Shown: piece by piece, positions 46,005 through 55,668 of the stretch | How positions within the stretch are numbered: the stretch's first letter is position 1 | Layout of the letters: each line of letters starts with the position of its first letter | Assembly (NCBI GenBank): GCA_021307315.1 | Contig: JAJSPD010000032.1 | Location: 124,001-188,000, forward strand | DNA from: Bisporella sp. PMI_857 | Lineage: Eukaryota > Ascomycota > Leotiomycetes > Helotiales > Helotiaceae | Length of the DNA stretch: 64,000 bases | Reading direction: 5' to 3' | Notes under the pieces: model-generated | What the model was told of the DNA's origin: nothing | What the model saw: only the letters and a program-made list of their open reading frames with translations | Database searches by the model: none | Made by a program: the position numbers and the translations under genes

Positions 46005-46776
46005 ATGGCAAAGACATTAGAGAAGGAGACTGTCGCTGCCATTGAGCAAGCAATACTGACCGCTCAAAAGACTGGACGTCAACCAGATCTTCATGGTATT
46101 GCTGCAATTTTTGCTACGACATATCATTCAGTGTGCTACATCAAGCGAAGAATAGAGCGGCTACAACGTACAGGGGTAGATGATAGGAAGAAACCCGGAC
46201 GGAAGCCAATGCCAGAGCGAGAGCAAATTGCATTTGCGATTCTCGATCTACTTACTCGCAGACCAGACTTGGATCAAGCTGCAGTATCAGACTTTGTATT
46301 TGACGAGTTTGGAAAAAGGATAAGTCAGACCTCAATATCAAGGATATACAAGAATCATGGAATTCCACATAAAATCTCAAACAAGCTATACAAAAAGTCC
46401 AAACTCTTTACTACCCATCCAAATGGCCAGATCATGACTGTCGACAACTCGAGAGAACTTGCTGCAAGTGCTTTGTCCTCTCTACCTACGAAGTTTGTTG
46501 TGTCGTTTCCAAAACCTCCTTCACAAGCAAGTCTAGCTCAGACTTACAAAAGCCCATATGCACCAGTCCTGCCGACGAACATGATGATTAACGGTGTACC
46601 ACCCAATTCACCTTCAGCAAACTTAGCATTTGACAGTAAGTGTTTCAGGATAATTTATTGAAATGGATACTAATCTTGTAGATCATCCGGCAACAGAAGC
46701 ATCGATCGAAGGATTTTATGGTCAACCACCAACACAAAGGGTCAACGGCTATGCGTACAGTAGCCCATACATATAA
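46005..46776 (+). CDS. Transposase-like paired HTH DNA-binding protein without a nuclease domain
   Basis: The protein has 241 residues from exons 46005-46635 and 46682-46776 (46-bp intron, gtaagt donor, ctaat branch site). Residues about 10-55 look like a first helix-turn-helix (LHGIAAIFATTYHSVCYIKR). A basic linker KKPGRKP resembles the GRPR/AT-hook of Tc1/mariner transposases. Residues about 68-128 look like a second HTH (AILDLLTRRPDLDQAAVSDF, then RISQTSISRIYKNHGI). In transposases a DDE catalytic domain would follow; here it is replaced by a Pro/Ser/Asn-rich tail ending AYSSPYI. The intact frame, the spliced intron and the position next to a housekeeping gene suggest a host gene with a DNA-binding role. 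Function is unknown. It could also be a fragment of a young element, but no terminal repeats were seen. Confidence 0.75.
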
Positions 46777-47937
46777 CGTCTGGTAGGAGTAGAAGCTTTT
46801 TGAGAACTTAGCAAGAGGCGTTTGGAGCATTGCGATGGGAAATTAGTGAAGAAGGATTTGACGAGTAATTACACATTTTTTCATGTCAAATATGATTGGG
46901 CAAAAAAGGTCTGATATGGCGGAACTTGCTACCGAATGCATTAATACCCATGGATTTGCTCTTTCCCTTCCTCCTTCTTTATTGGTTTGATTGTTTGCAT
47001 GACCAACGTGGAGAACTACTACTTTTCATGCCACCTGTTAAAGGACAATTGACCAATGCATCAAGGTCTAACGCTCTAATGCAATACCTCAAGGAATTTC
47101 TAAGCTGTTGATACTGCCACGATGAGATATTATTCCCATAGATCAATCACAGGCCTTTATGATAGAGACTGTAATAGACGTCTGTTGATAGAGTTCGAAG
47201 TACTTCCGATTGTTATGTGTCTGAGGAAAGTCTCAATGTCAAAGATATTGAACGTGACAGTTTGATTTATACAATCACAAAGCTGTTGTAACTAAGAAAT
47301 ATATGATCTAGTCTAAAGAAAATGTATACAGCAGAATGGAACATGCATGGTTGGACTAATTTAAAAGGTCGGCCAGGAAGGGTTCGGCCATCAGAGACTA
47401 AAGAGTGAATTGGTATATACTGGTATTCTTATTCGGGAATATATGAGTTGTATATATAATAGTACAGGTCTAAAGCTGGCTCTAAGCGCTCTCCTTGTCC
47501 TACAAAGCGCATTTTCCGACACCATTGGAAACCGCTCTTCCAAACTATCTAGAGCAGCTGTCTTTTTAATTTTTGAATTGCCTGCAAGTGGCAGTGTACA
47601 TCAAATATTTCTCAACACTCTATGAACGCCTCTAGCCTGGCATCTATTTCTGTTGATTAAACCCAAGGTTCAAATAATAAGCAGACTGCTGCTCACGGGC
47701 GCAAGATATTGAGATACACTGACTTCCACTGATTGCAACTATCCTTTTAAGTAGGCCGGTTCAACCACAAAAGATGCAATTTCTCACAACGCACGGATCA
47801 TTGATACCAGCTTGCTTGCCTTCGAGTTTCTATTAACAACTCAGGCTGCGGCGAACAGATTGCCTGGATTTATATCGTAGGTACAGCTTCATAATCTGGC
47901 AAATGGCTTCCGCTCAAGCACTTGGTGTTCGACATGC
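46777..47937. other. Convergent intergenic region, about 1.2 kb
   Basis: No gene supported. The frame at 47410-47625 is short and domain-free. No DDE-like remains of a transposase could be found downstream of the HTH gene. Confidence 0.5.
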
Positions 47938-48723
47938 TCACTTTTCATCACTGTTGATGGTCTCGTTGATCATCTTCTCCTCCCATTCCCCTAGGCTCTC
48001 TTGGATATTGACCCAGTATCGTAGCCGGACTGCTTCCGCTTGTGCCGTCACTAGGTCCTCTCGGGCAAAAGCGTCATCTAATATGTTCTCGCTCACAGAG
48101 ATTCTTTGCTCATTCTCGGCTCTGGTATCCTGAATCACTTTCTCGTCTCGTGAATTTTCTATCCCTTCTCTGATATCCATAACCTCCATTAAAAATTCTG
48201 GATCATCCACCTTGGCCGTCTCATCTTCAGAAACATCCATGCCCCTTAGACTAAGCAGATATTGTGCTCTTAATAGAGGGTTCTGTAAAGTTTTGTATGC
48301 TTCATTTATCCTCGCGGAAGTTGCCTCTGCACGAGTCTTCAATGAGGAAGGATGCCGGTCTGGATGCGCCACCGCCTGTAACTGAAGAAACTCCTTGCGC
48401 AGCTTCCGTAGATCGATCAAGAATCGCCCTGTAGGTGGTGGCCCTTTGGAGAGTGTCTCAGGGAAGAATTCGTAGTGGGTTTTAGGAAGTGAGGATGACT
48501 TGATATCTTCTTTGCTGCTCGATGTAGTTGTGGAAGCCCTGCGCCGGTCTTTAATGCTTGTGAATATGAGCTTCAGTTCCTGAGAAGTCCTACATCTTCG
48601 GCAGATAAACAGCAAAGGGCTTGGAGAAGATAATGCAGGTCTCGTTGCAAAGCTTCGATGAGTACTTGCTTCGGAGACTCGGGAAATGACGGGGCGCGTT
48701 CGAAGTGAGGTCGTTAGGCGCAT
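47938..48723 (-). CDS. JAC1: Mitochondrial J-protein co-chaperone JAC1/HscB
   Basis: Co-chaperone that delivers the iron-sulfur scaffold Isu to the mitochondrial Hsp70 (Ssq1). The protein has 261 residues, one exon. Residues 1-65 are basic and hydroxylated, without acidic residues at the start, fitting a mitochondrial presequence (MRLTTSLRTRPVISR). The J-domain spans about 80-160 with the Hsp70-stimulating HPD triad at 120-122 (AVAHPDRHPSS) and the HscB-type NEAYKTLQNPLLRAQYLLSL. The C-terminal helical domain (DDPEFLMEVMDIREGIENSR) is the Isu-binding part. The N-terminal C-x2-C of some HscB proteins is present as FICRRCR (41, 44). Length is close to the family norm. No intron is needed. Confidence 0.95.
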   Translation of the reverse strand: MRLTTSLRTRPVISRVSEASTHRSFATRPALSSPSPLLFICRRCRTSQELKLIFTSIKDRRRASTTTSSSKEDIKSSSLPKTHYEFFPETLSKGPPPTGRFLIDLRKLRKEFLQLQAVAHPDRHPSSLKTRAEATSARINEAYKTLQNPLLRAQYLLSLRGMDVSEDETAKVDDPEFLMEVMDIREGIENSRDEKVIQDTRAENEQRISVSENILDDAFAREDLVTAQAEAVRLRYWVNIQESLGEWEEKMINETINSDEK

Positions 48724-49346
48724 ATCGAATCACAGTATGTTTTAGACGAGATGTAGCAAGTCGCGTTGAGATCCTGATTGATTTCTTTATAACGGACCTT
48801 TTTTTTCTCAAAGGTGGTCGCAAATATCTAGGCAGTTTGCAGAGCTCTGGAAAATTGTGCCTAGAAATGACGTTGATGCCGATGCCGAGCCGAAAACTCC
48901 AAGCACAGCGCGATCCTGTTACATCACAACTCAGGAAACAAACTCGTGATTTTTCTCTGTAACCAACGAAACGCACCTCACTCCTTTATCCTGCATTTTG
49001 ATGAGCTTTGCTGCTTCGATACTCTTGCTCTTATGGACTATTTTGTTTTAGCTCTTGCTATGTGATTATCGTGTAATGAATATCCTTTACTGAATGGCCA
49101 AGTTGTATACAGCTGCTGTGTAATTATTTTCTCACTATATAACTGTACCTATGTTGCGTATATTCAAGTTTGGAGTTCGGTGCATTTTGGCCTTTTTACA
49201 CTCATTTGGTAATATCCTTCACCTATTTTTTTCTCCTTTATCTTTTCACAGACTGAAATTTTCGGATCATGTTTAGACAGATTGTTGGTGATATTACTAT
49301 TGTTGCTTTCCAGACTTTTGAGATTCACAGGATTCATCAAATATAG
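48724..49346. other. Intergenic, JAC1 promoter side
   Basis: AT-rich at 49000-49320. No gene was recognised. Confidence 0.5.
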
Positions 49347-51355
49347 ACAGGCAATGTATTTGCAAGAACTAGTACGAAATTATCAGGTTGGTGGACAATC
49401 ACCAAGGAATCTTCTCTTGCAGCTAGGCTTAGCGAAATTAGCAAACAGGCCACACTTTGGTTCCTACGAAGGCCAACTTTCGACCAGCTTCAAAGTTTTA
49501 GATATCCGGAATTACCACTCGGCCAGAAAAAGATGCGCTTTCTACGAATCAAAAGACGAATACCGTTTATGGATTTAGATATGGAGCTCTTGAAATATAA
49601 TTTTGAGTGCGAACTCCTTTACGAAGCGATATCTTATATATGGGGAACAGAGGTCCAAAAATGATACCAGCGATTTTAAATGAAATGCAGTTCTATGTTC
49701 CTAAGAATTTATATAACGTCCTAAGGCGAAGGAGTTCTATGTTGCGCTCACGGCTCATTTGGATTGACTCTATATGCATTGACAAGAAGAACTACGACGA
49801 AAAAGCTTAGCAAGTGCGCATGATGAGAGATATTTATGCGAAAGCGACCATTGTTTTTGTATACCTGGGAGAGTCTCCTGATGCCTGGCACGCCGTTTCC
49901 TTACTTAACAAGCTGATTCTTATGAAAAGCCTTCTAAGCGATCCATTATTTGAAAATCAGATTCTTGGAATGACCTCAGAGTTCATCATAGACGAGCTGC
50001 TGAGACTCCGCATTAGAGCGTTACTCAAATTGCTTCACAATCCTTGGTTTGACCGCATTTGGGTATTCCAAGAAGTGGCCGTTGCCAGCAATGTCAGTGT
50101 CCTATATGGCAACCAAGAAATCCGATGGGATTACTTTACCAAGCTTGTCGATGTTGTGATATCCGAAGAGGCAATGCAAATCTCATCTCTGTTTCAGACA
50201 ATAGACGTAAGTCAGCGTCCATTCCCTTCTGGGCCAACGCAAGACGCTTTTATGAATGGTACCGGAATCTTCTACGAAAAGGTCGCCAAGTTCCTCTCTA
50301 TGAAATGTTACGCAAGTTGTATGCATTCTAGGCTACAGTTCCGAGAGATAAAATATTCGCGGTCTTGGGTCTCACGGAGAGTGCGGATGAATTGAACATA
50401 ATTGACTACGAATGCCCTACAGCTACTGTATTATTTACCGTAGCAGACCATTTCCGACAAAAGGGGCATTTGCTAGAGGTTCTTCATCTGGTCAGAGTAG
50501 GGTGGGATCGATCCGAAACGAGCGTAACTTCGTGAGCTGCGGATTAGACCACCAGCCGGGCACCAACAACTATTGCACATTACTTCAACGAAGGACAATA
50601 TCAATATCGAGCAGATCAAATAGAGAGCCACAAATCATTATGGAAAGGTCTAATCGTCACATCTCATTAAGAGGGCAATTTCTAGATCATGTAGTGGAAT
50701 TAGGTTCCGTGATAGAGCTCCTAAATATGACAGTTGGTATGCATGACGCGTTAAGTATTTCTCAAGACCTTGGGCCAATCTTTAGGTGGGTCGAGGACGC
50801 TCAAGAACTTGCTCGAAAACACGTACATGATCCGTATCATAATCAACAAATGCTCTCTGAAGAATTTTGGCGGACGCTTATTGGAGATCGAAATTTAGAA
50901 AGGCGACCGACCCAGCCAGTTATGGAAAACACTTCGAAAAGTTTCAAGAACCGCTTCGAGCTTTGGGAGACCCCAACGAAGAAGCTTATAATGTCCAGAG
51001 ATATCCAGAGCTCACTCAGAATGTTGCAGAGCAATTTTCCACCACGGAGAGCATGCAGCGATTTTTGCGAGACATAAACACTGTCGCTAGCTTATGTGGT
51101 CAACCTTCTTATCCGCGCTGTTTGGGTGTAACCAGAAAGGGCTACCTCGTAGTGGTTCCCAAATTGACAAAGAAGAATGATATCATTTCCATTATATTTG
51201 GTGCTGAAACTCCTTTTGCCATACGGCCATTCTTAGATCAGAATGATGGGAAACCAAAGTGCTATTAACTAGTGGGGGAATGCTACGTCCATGGTATGAT
51301 GGATGGCGAGACTCTGGAACTTGACTATGAGTCTAAAGACTATGAAATTACATGA
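49347..51355 (+). pseudogene. Decayed HET-domain (heterokaryon incompatibility) gene
   Basis: HET-domain proteins trigger cell death on fusion of incompatible hyphae. The remains can be followed in pieces: residues before and into the HET domain (FLRRPTFDQLQ, MRFLRIKRRIPF, LLYEAISYIWG) in one frame, broken by TGA at 49662-49664. The second piece has LIWIDSICIDKK then TAG at 49808-49810, followed by QVRMMRDIYAKATIVFVYLG and WFDRIWVFQEV. A frame change follows, then TAG at 50329-50331 before ATVPRDKIFAVLGL. TGA (50533-50535) and TAG (50545-50547) follow. Two further frame changes lie near 50660 and 50890, then VTRKGYLVVVPKLTK and TAA at 51266-51268 before LVGECYVHGMMDGE, the usual HET-protein C-terminal phrase. 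No start codon remains. It is plainly non-functional. Confidence 0.88.
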
Positions 51356-52648
51356 TGTGTGTGATGATACAGGAAACTTCCCCAACGCATTGGAAACGTA
51401 TTGGATACACATAGGTTAATATGTCGCAGAGTTCGTAAGCTTCAATACTCCTGTAAATACGCTCTTAGTCCTGATAACTTGATCCACTTAGCTTACAGTA
51501 GTTGCTTTTTCATATACGAATAGAGTATTTGGTAACTTGAGGCATTTTATTGGATGTACGTTTTGTCAGGTGTTAGCCATTGGTCTCGATGATCCCCGAA
51601 TCTCACCGGGATAACATTTCTCTCCCCAAATTTGTCTCAGTCGTATTTTTTGAGATATGAGAAGTTCCAGCCTGCATGATATTTTAAATTTTATGATATA
51701 GCATACCCTTGGTGCTTTTTCTAGTGATGTGAGAACCACTTCGGAAGTTAAGGCATGGATTAAGGTCACGAAAAACCCTGCCGAAAGGGTCAAGATTTAT
51801 ATTGTCCAGCACGCAGTTTTGCAGGTACAGGGCGATTGCCAGAACGCAGACCGAAATATGAAACTTCCTGGTGTTTAACATTCACAACATAAGTCATCCA
51901 TGTCTACAACATTGGACAGGATAATTCTGACGCAAGGTGGCAATTTCTAAGTCATCCTATACTCACAACTAGATGGATGAGGTTTGCAAAACTCTTAATC
52001 ATGACTAGAACTCTAACGTAAATCGTGGCTGTACTTAGCAATGGTGTTATGTTGCCAACCCCTGAAATACAGGCTACAATCCACGGTTATTCGGTGCATT
52101 TGTATGTTGACACACTATGAGAAATCTTTGATCCGTGGCCTTGTGGGGATTCGGAGACTAGTTTCGCTCGGTGCCTGATAACAGTGGACAGAAAAATTGC
52201 CGGCCCGTTAGCCGAAGCATACCCGCACCCGGTCTCTCATCGGCTGCTGTAGTACCCGAAGAACACCTAGAATGAGTCGGAAAAAGATCATTTTGAGTCT
52301 AAAATCACTCATCATGAGATAAAGAGCATTCGATATAATTACTTGATGCCTGGAATGATGGCACGGCGCTCCGTACGCGGAGATGACAACTTTGTTATGA
52401 AATCGTGAGTCGACAAAAAGTTATGAGTCACGGGCACGAAAGTCATGTGGCGACAATCACGAATATCACGATTCTGGGTTTCAACACGCCTTACTAGTAG
52501 GCGGATAACCCTAACCTCCGAATTCGCTCGCACACCACACTAATGTAGTGACTCACTGAATTAAGTATATAACACCAAGCTTGTCGAGTCCTCTCCTGCG
52601 AGACTACACACTTCACAATTCTTGTACCACCATTTCATCTATACTCCT
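51356..52648. other. Intergenic, AT-rich with orphan gene promoter
   Basis: No coding signal was recognised. Near its right end lies a TATA-like box (listed). Confidence 0.5.
52566..52572 (+). promoter_or_regulatory. TATA-like box upstream of the orphan gene
   Basis: TATATAA lies 77 bases before the first ATG (52649), followed by a C/T-rich stretch, a usual layout for a fungal promoter. Assignment is by sequence only. Confidence 0.4.
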
Positions 52649-53206
52649 ATGCTTCATTGCGAAAAACCTCTAACTTTACGCATCGCCGAAATGATAAAAC
52701 CAAACAGCTGGCAAAGCCATCAACGGCCTACTTGGGATGTGTGCTCGGATTGTAGCACGTCATCGGACTCGAGTAGCCAGCCGACGATGGAAGAAATCAA
52801 AATCGAGCCTCAAGACGACCAGCCATGTGATATAATGTATATGTCTGAGCCGGAAGATGATTTTGAGAAAAATCATACGGTCCCAGGCTTGGGAAGCGGA
52901 TCGCTGAATTGGCCACAAGAGAACTTTCAGGGCTGGCCAGAGAACGACAAATCGATGTGTTCACTAGTCAGAGATCTTAGCAGAAAGACCCATGACTTGA
53001 TTACGTATCAAGCCGATATTGTCGATATATCTCGTGACTACTTGTCGCTCACAGGGAAACTTCGTCGTGTGAGGAGGGAATTGAAGGCCGCGATGCTGTT
53101 GAGGGATGCAGCGCTCACACAGGTGACAGCTGCGAATGGAAGAATCGAAAAACGAAGATCCGCCCGCGCTCAGAGAAGGCTTCGGAGGAGCAATCCGAGG
53201 GTTTAA
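52649..53206 (+). CDS. Orphan hypothetical protein with basic coiled-coil C-terminus
   Basis: The frame encodes 185 residues from the first ATG at 52649; no family was recognised. The first half is acidic and Ser-rich (CSDCSTSSDSSSQPTMEEIK and SEPEDDFEK). The second half is a probable coiled coil (LVRDLSRKTHDLITYQADIV, then YLSLTGKLRRVRRELKAAML) ending in an Arg-rich tail (RSARAQRRLRRSNPRV). The layout, acidic N-part then leucine-spaced basic helix, superficially recalls a bZIP turned round, but no basic-region consensus is present. It lies in gene-poor sequence between a dead HET gene and decayed repeats. A TATA-like box upstream and an uninterrupted frame support a real, perhaps lineage-specific, gene. 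An extended start upstream would need a non-ATG codon. Confidence 0.5.
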   Translation: MLHCEKPLTLRIAEMIKPNSWQSHQRPTWDVCSDCSTSSDSSSQPTMEEIKIEPQDDQPCDIMYMSEPEDDFEKNHTVPGLGSGSLNWPQENFQGWPENDKSMCSLVRDLSRKTHDLITYQADIVDISRDYLSLTGKLRRVRRELKAAMLLRDAALTQVTAANGRIEKRRSARAQRRLRRSNPRV

Positions 53207-54498
53207 CATGTTGTCCCAATATAAGTCACATCGAATTCAGCACTACTCTCCGCCTTCGTTTGTCCGCTTGTTACCTGGTCTCTTTTACGGATTTCGAGAT
53301 TACCTGCCGGAATCCCAAATTTGAAATAGCTTAAGACAATGTATATATCAGCCTCAAATATGGACGTCATCGGAGTTTAAGGAATACCCAAGGCATATAG
53401 GCATCAAGATGGGATATAATTTGTTGTTCCACACATTTTTACACATGGTTCCACATGGAGTTTCCTGTTACTGTACCAAATACGGGAAACTATATTCAAA
53501 GTTGCCTCAAGGGAAGCGTTGTGTTGGCAATGACCAAATGTATACTACCGGCCAGTTCTCTTAGAAAACTATAGCCACCAAATACCCTCCATTCTCTGAG
53601 CTGACTGGTTCCGTGAGTTAATTGCGGGTATCAGGCCACCTTTATGAAAACCCCGTCGAGTAATCCACAATTTCACCAAAATGGCATTTACCTGATTAAG
53701 CTGATCGGAGCGTAATGAACCTATAATTATTCCGAGTATTAAAGAACAGCCTTCATCCTCAAATTGTGCTTTCTAGTTTGCAATATAATGCTGAACTCTG
53801 ACCCAAAGGTGAGGGAAAAGCTGCTCTATCCTTTGCTTTAAACTTATAAAGGAGACTTTGTAACTTATAGCAATTGTTCAGAATGCAAATATATGATGAC
53901 TCCCATGGTGCCGCTTCTTCTTTTTTGGGACTTTCTTCCCTTTGGTCCCTCGTTCTTAGTTCTGTAAGTATTTTGTTTGCTTTTAACTTGGCACCGAAAG
54001 ATCCTCTATAGTTGCTAGGCCCCTTGCCCAAGTCGACTTTGTGGCCGAAAATATCAATATGGAGGCTTCTTCCTGAATGCAATTTTTAATCGCTTCCAAA
54101 ATGCTGTCCCTGCCAATGATTTACAGCATGGTGAATGCGAGTCTAAGGTTTTTGAAGGAGAAGATGTGCGTGATAAAGATAACGCCAAACGAATATGCCT
54201 TTTTCAAGATTCCGCTGCGTGATATTTTTGGCGATTTGGAGTGGAGGTATTATAGAGACACTTCAAATGACACCATTGTTAGCGAAGAGAATTAGCTTTG
54301 TAATTACAGCTCGCCTCGAGTAGGCCGGCAGTAGCACCATATATCTCGAAAAGGTTTCCTTCAGAATCTCGAGCTGTAATATTTGAGACTTATTAAGCCC
54401 GCTTCCAACTTTAAAGATAGTCTTAGACGGAGATGTCGGATCCATTAAGCTTTTGAAAAAGAATCTTCTAAGTTGGAATATATAATAATCACAAAGAG

Positions 54499-55315
54499 TA
54501 GTCCTAACTTAAGGAGGGCGATGGCTGAACACCTGTATGCGGTGCCCTCTACGAACCTGGAATCGGTATTACTCTCCTGAGGCAGTTTAATAACGATTCC
54601 AGAGCCGAGATTCAGCCCAAACAGTGATATGGGAGGATTTCTGGGGCCAAAGTAAAGAGAGAAGCAGAGTTTTCACGCTAAAGCCAAAGGTTTTTCTGTG
54701 AGAAGTATTACTTCGATTCAACAACAAACCTTCTACAATACTGAAAAACGAGTTAAAACACGACTTGAGCTACTTTTGAACCAGCTCTCAATTATTTGCA
54801 CCTGTTTACTATACGAGTTTCGGAATACACATCGTAGAAAAGCTGAAAAAGTGAACCGGAAGAATAACGGAAAGTTACACGTACGACAAAATGACAACAC
54901 AAGCACTTGGGTGGCTTGTACTTTCGATAAATATATACCTATAGCCGGAAAAAAGATCGCAGAGAAAAGTCGACAAAGCGAAAGCTGTAATAAAGAAAAA
55001 CGTGTAAAGAACGGAAAAATCGACGGACGTAAAAGACTCTTTTTTATTGGGACTCGATCTTTAACACTCACTAGAATATATAAGAGGGTTTTTGGAAAAA
55101 GTATGTTAAGGCTACTAGTCTATTAATATTGGCTAGTACAGTCCTTGTAGAGTACTTGTGCTTTTGCTTCGTCCCTTTTTACTCTCGAGAATTTGTATAT
55201 ATTGTCAACTCCCCAACCGAATTGCTAGGCCCGAGTGCCCTGGCCGTGCTACATAGTCCTCGACTGATACAGCACGTTAAAAGGAATAATAATAATAATA
55301 ATAGTCCTAACTTAA
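54499..55315. repeat. 14-base direct repeat flanking an 789-bp segment
   Basis: The phrase tagtcctaacttaa occurs at 54499-54512 and again at 55302-55315, in the same orientation. Both copies are preceded by ATAATA-rich sequence (ataataatcacaaagag; ataataataataa). This could be the remnant of a long-terminal-repeat or other inserted element, but no coding part of an element is recognisable between them. Chance is possible. Confidence 0.35.
55285..55303. repeat. AAT trinucleotide microsatellite
   Basis: Six AAT units plus one base in a row, seen directly, ending where the second 14-base repeat begins. Confidence 0.85.
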
Positions 55316-55642
55316 TATCCGAAAATCGATAATTTAGACGGCTTTATTCAGATGAGATGGAAATTGAGAGCCAGTTGGGGCTGTGCAAGGCTGTGTAAGG
55401 CAGCTATTGCTAACTTCGTTGTAGGCGAACTAAATGGCTGATTTTAACATTGACAAACAATAGAACACAAAAACCACAATGTACTATTGTTTAATTTATC
55501 ATACATTTATAGGCGTAAATTCTTGGATTGTCTGATTATTTAGAGGCATTAAGTATTATGAACGAATTTTACTGATAACTTATTTCACAATATTTGTGCC
55601 CAATGTAATATTTATCAAACCGATCAGTTTTGTCTACCACTA

Positions 55643-55668
55643 AGAGCCGGCTCTACCAGAGTCGGTCT
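55643..55668. repeat. Perfect palindrome agagccggctct with a degenerate second copy
   Basis: A 12-base perfect palindrome at 55643-55654 is followed by acc and then agagtcggtct, which looks like a mutated copy of the same unit. It is GC-rich inside AT-rich sequence. Terminal sequences of mobile elements can look like this; the identity is unknown. Confidence 0.45.

Noticed and set aside
54698..55126. Lys/Arg-rich frame as a reverse transcriptase or gag remnant
   Set aside because: No YxDD, zinc knuckle or integrase motif is present on either strand. Composition is explained by A-rich DNA.
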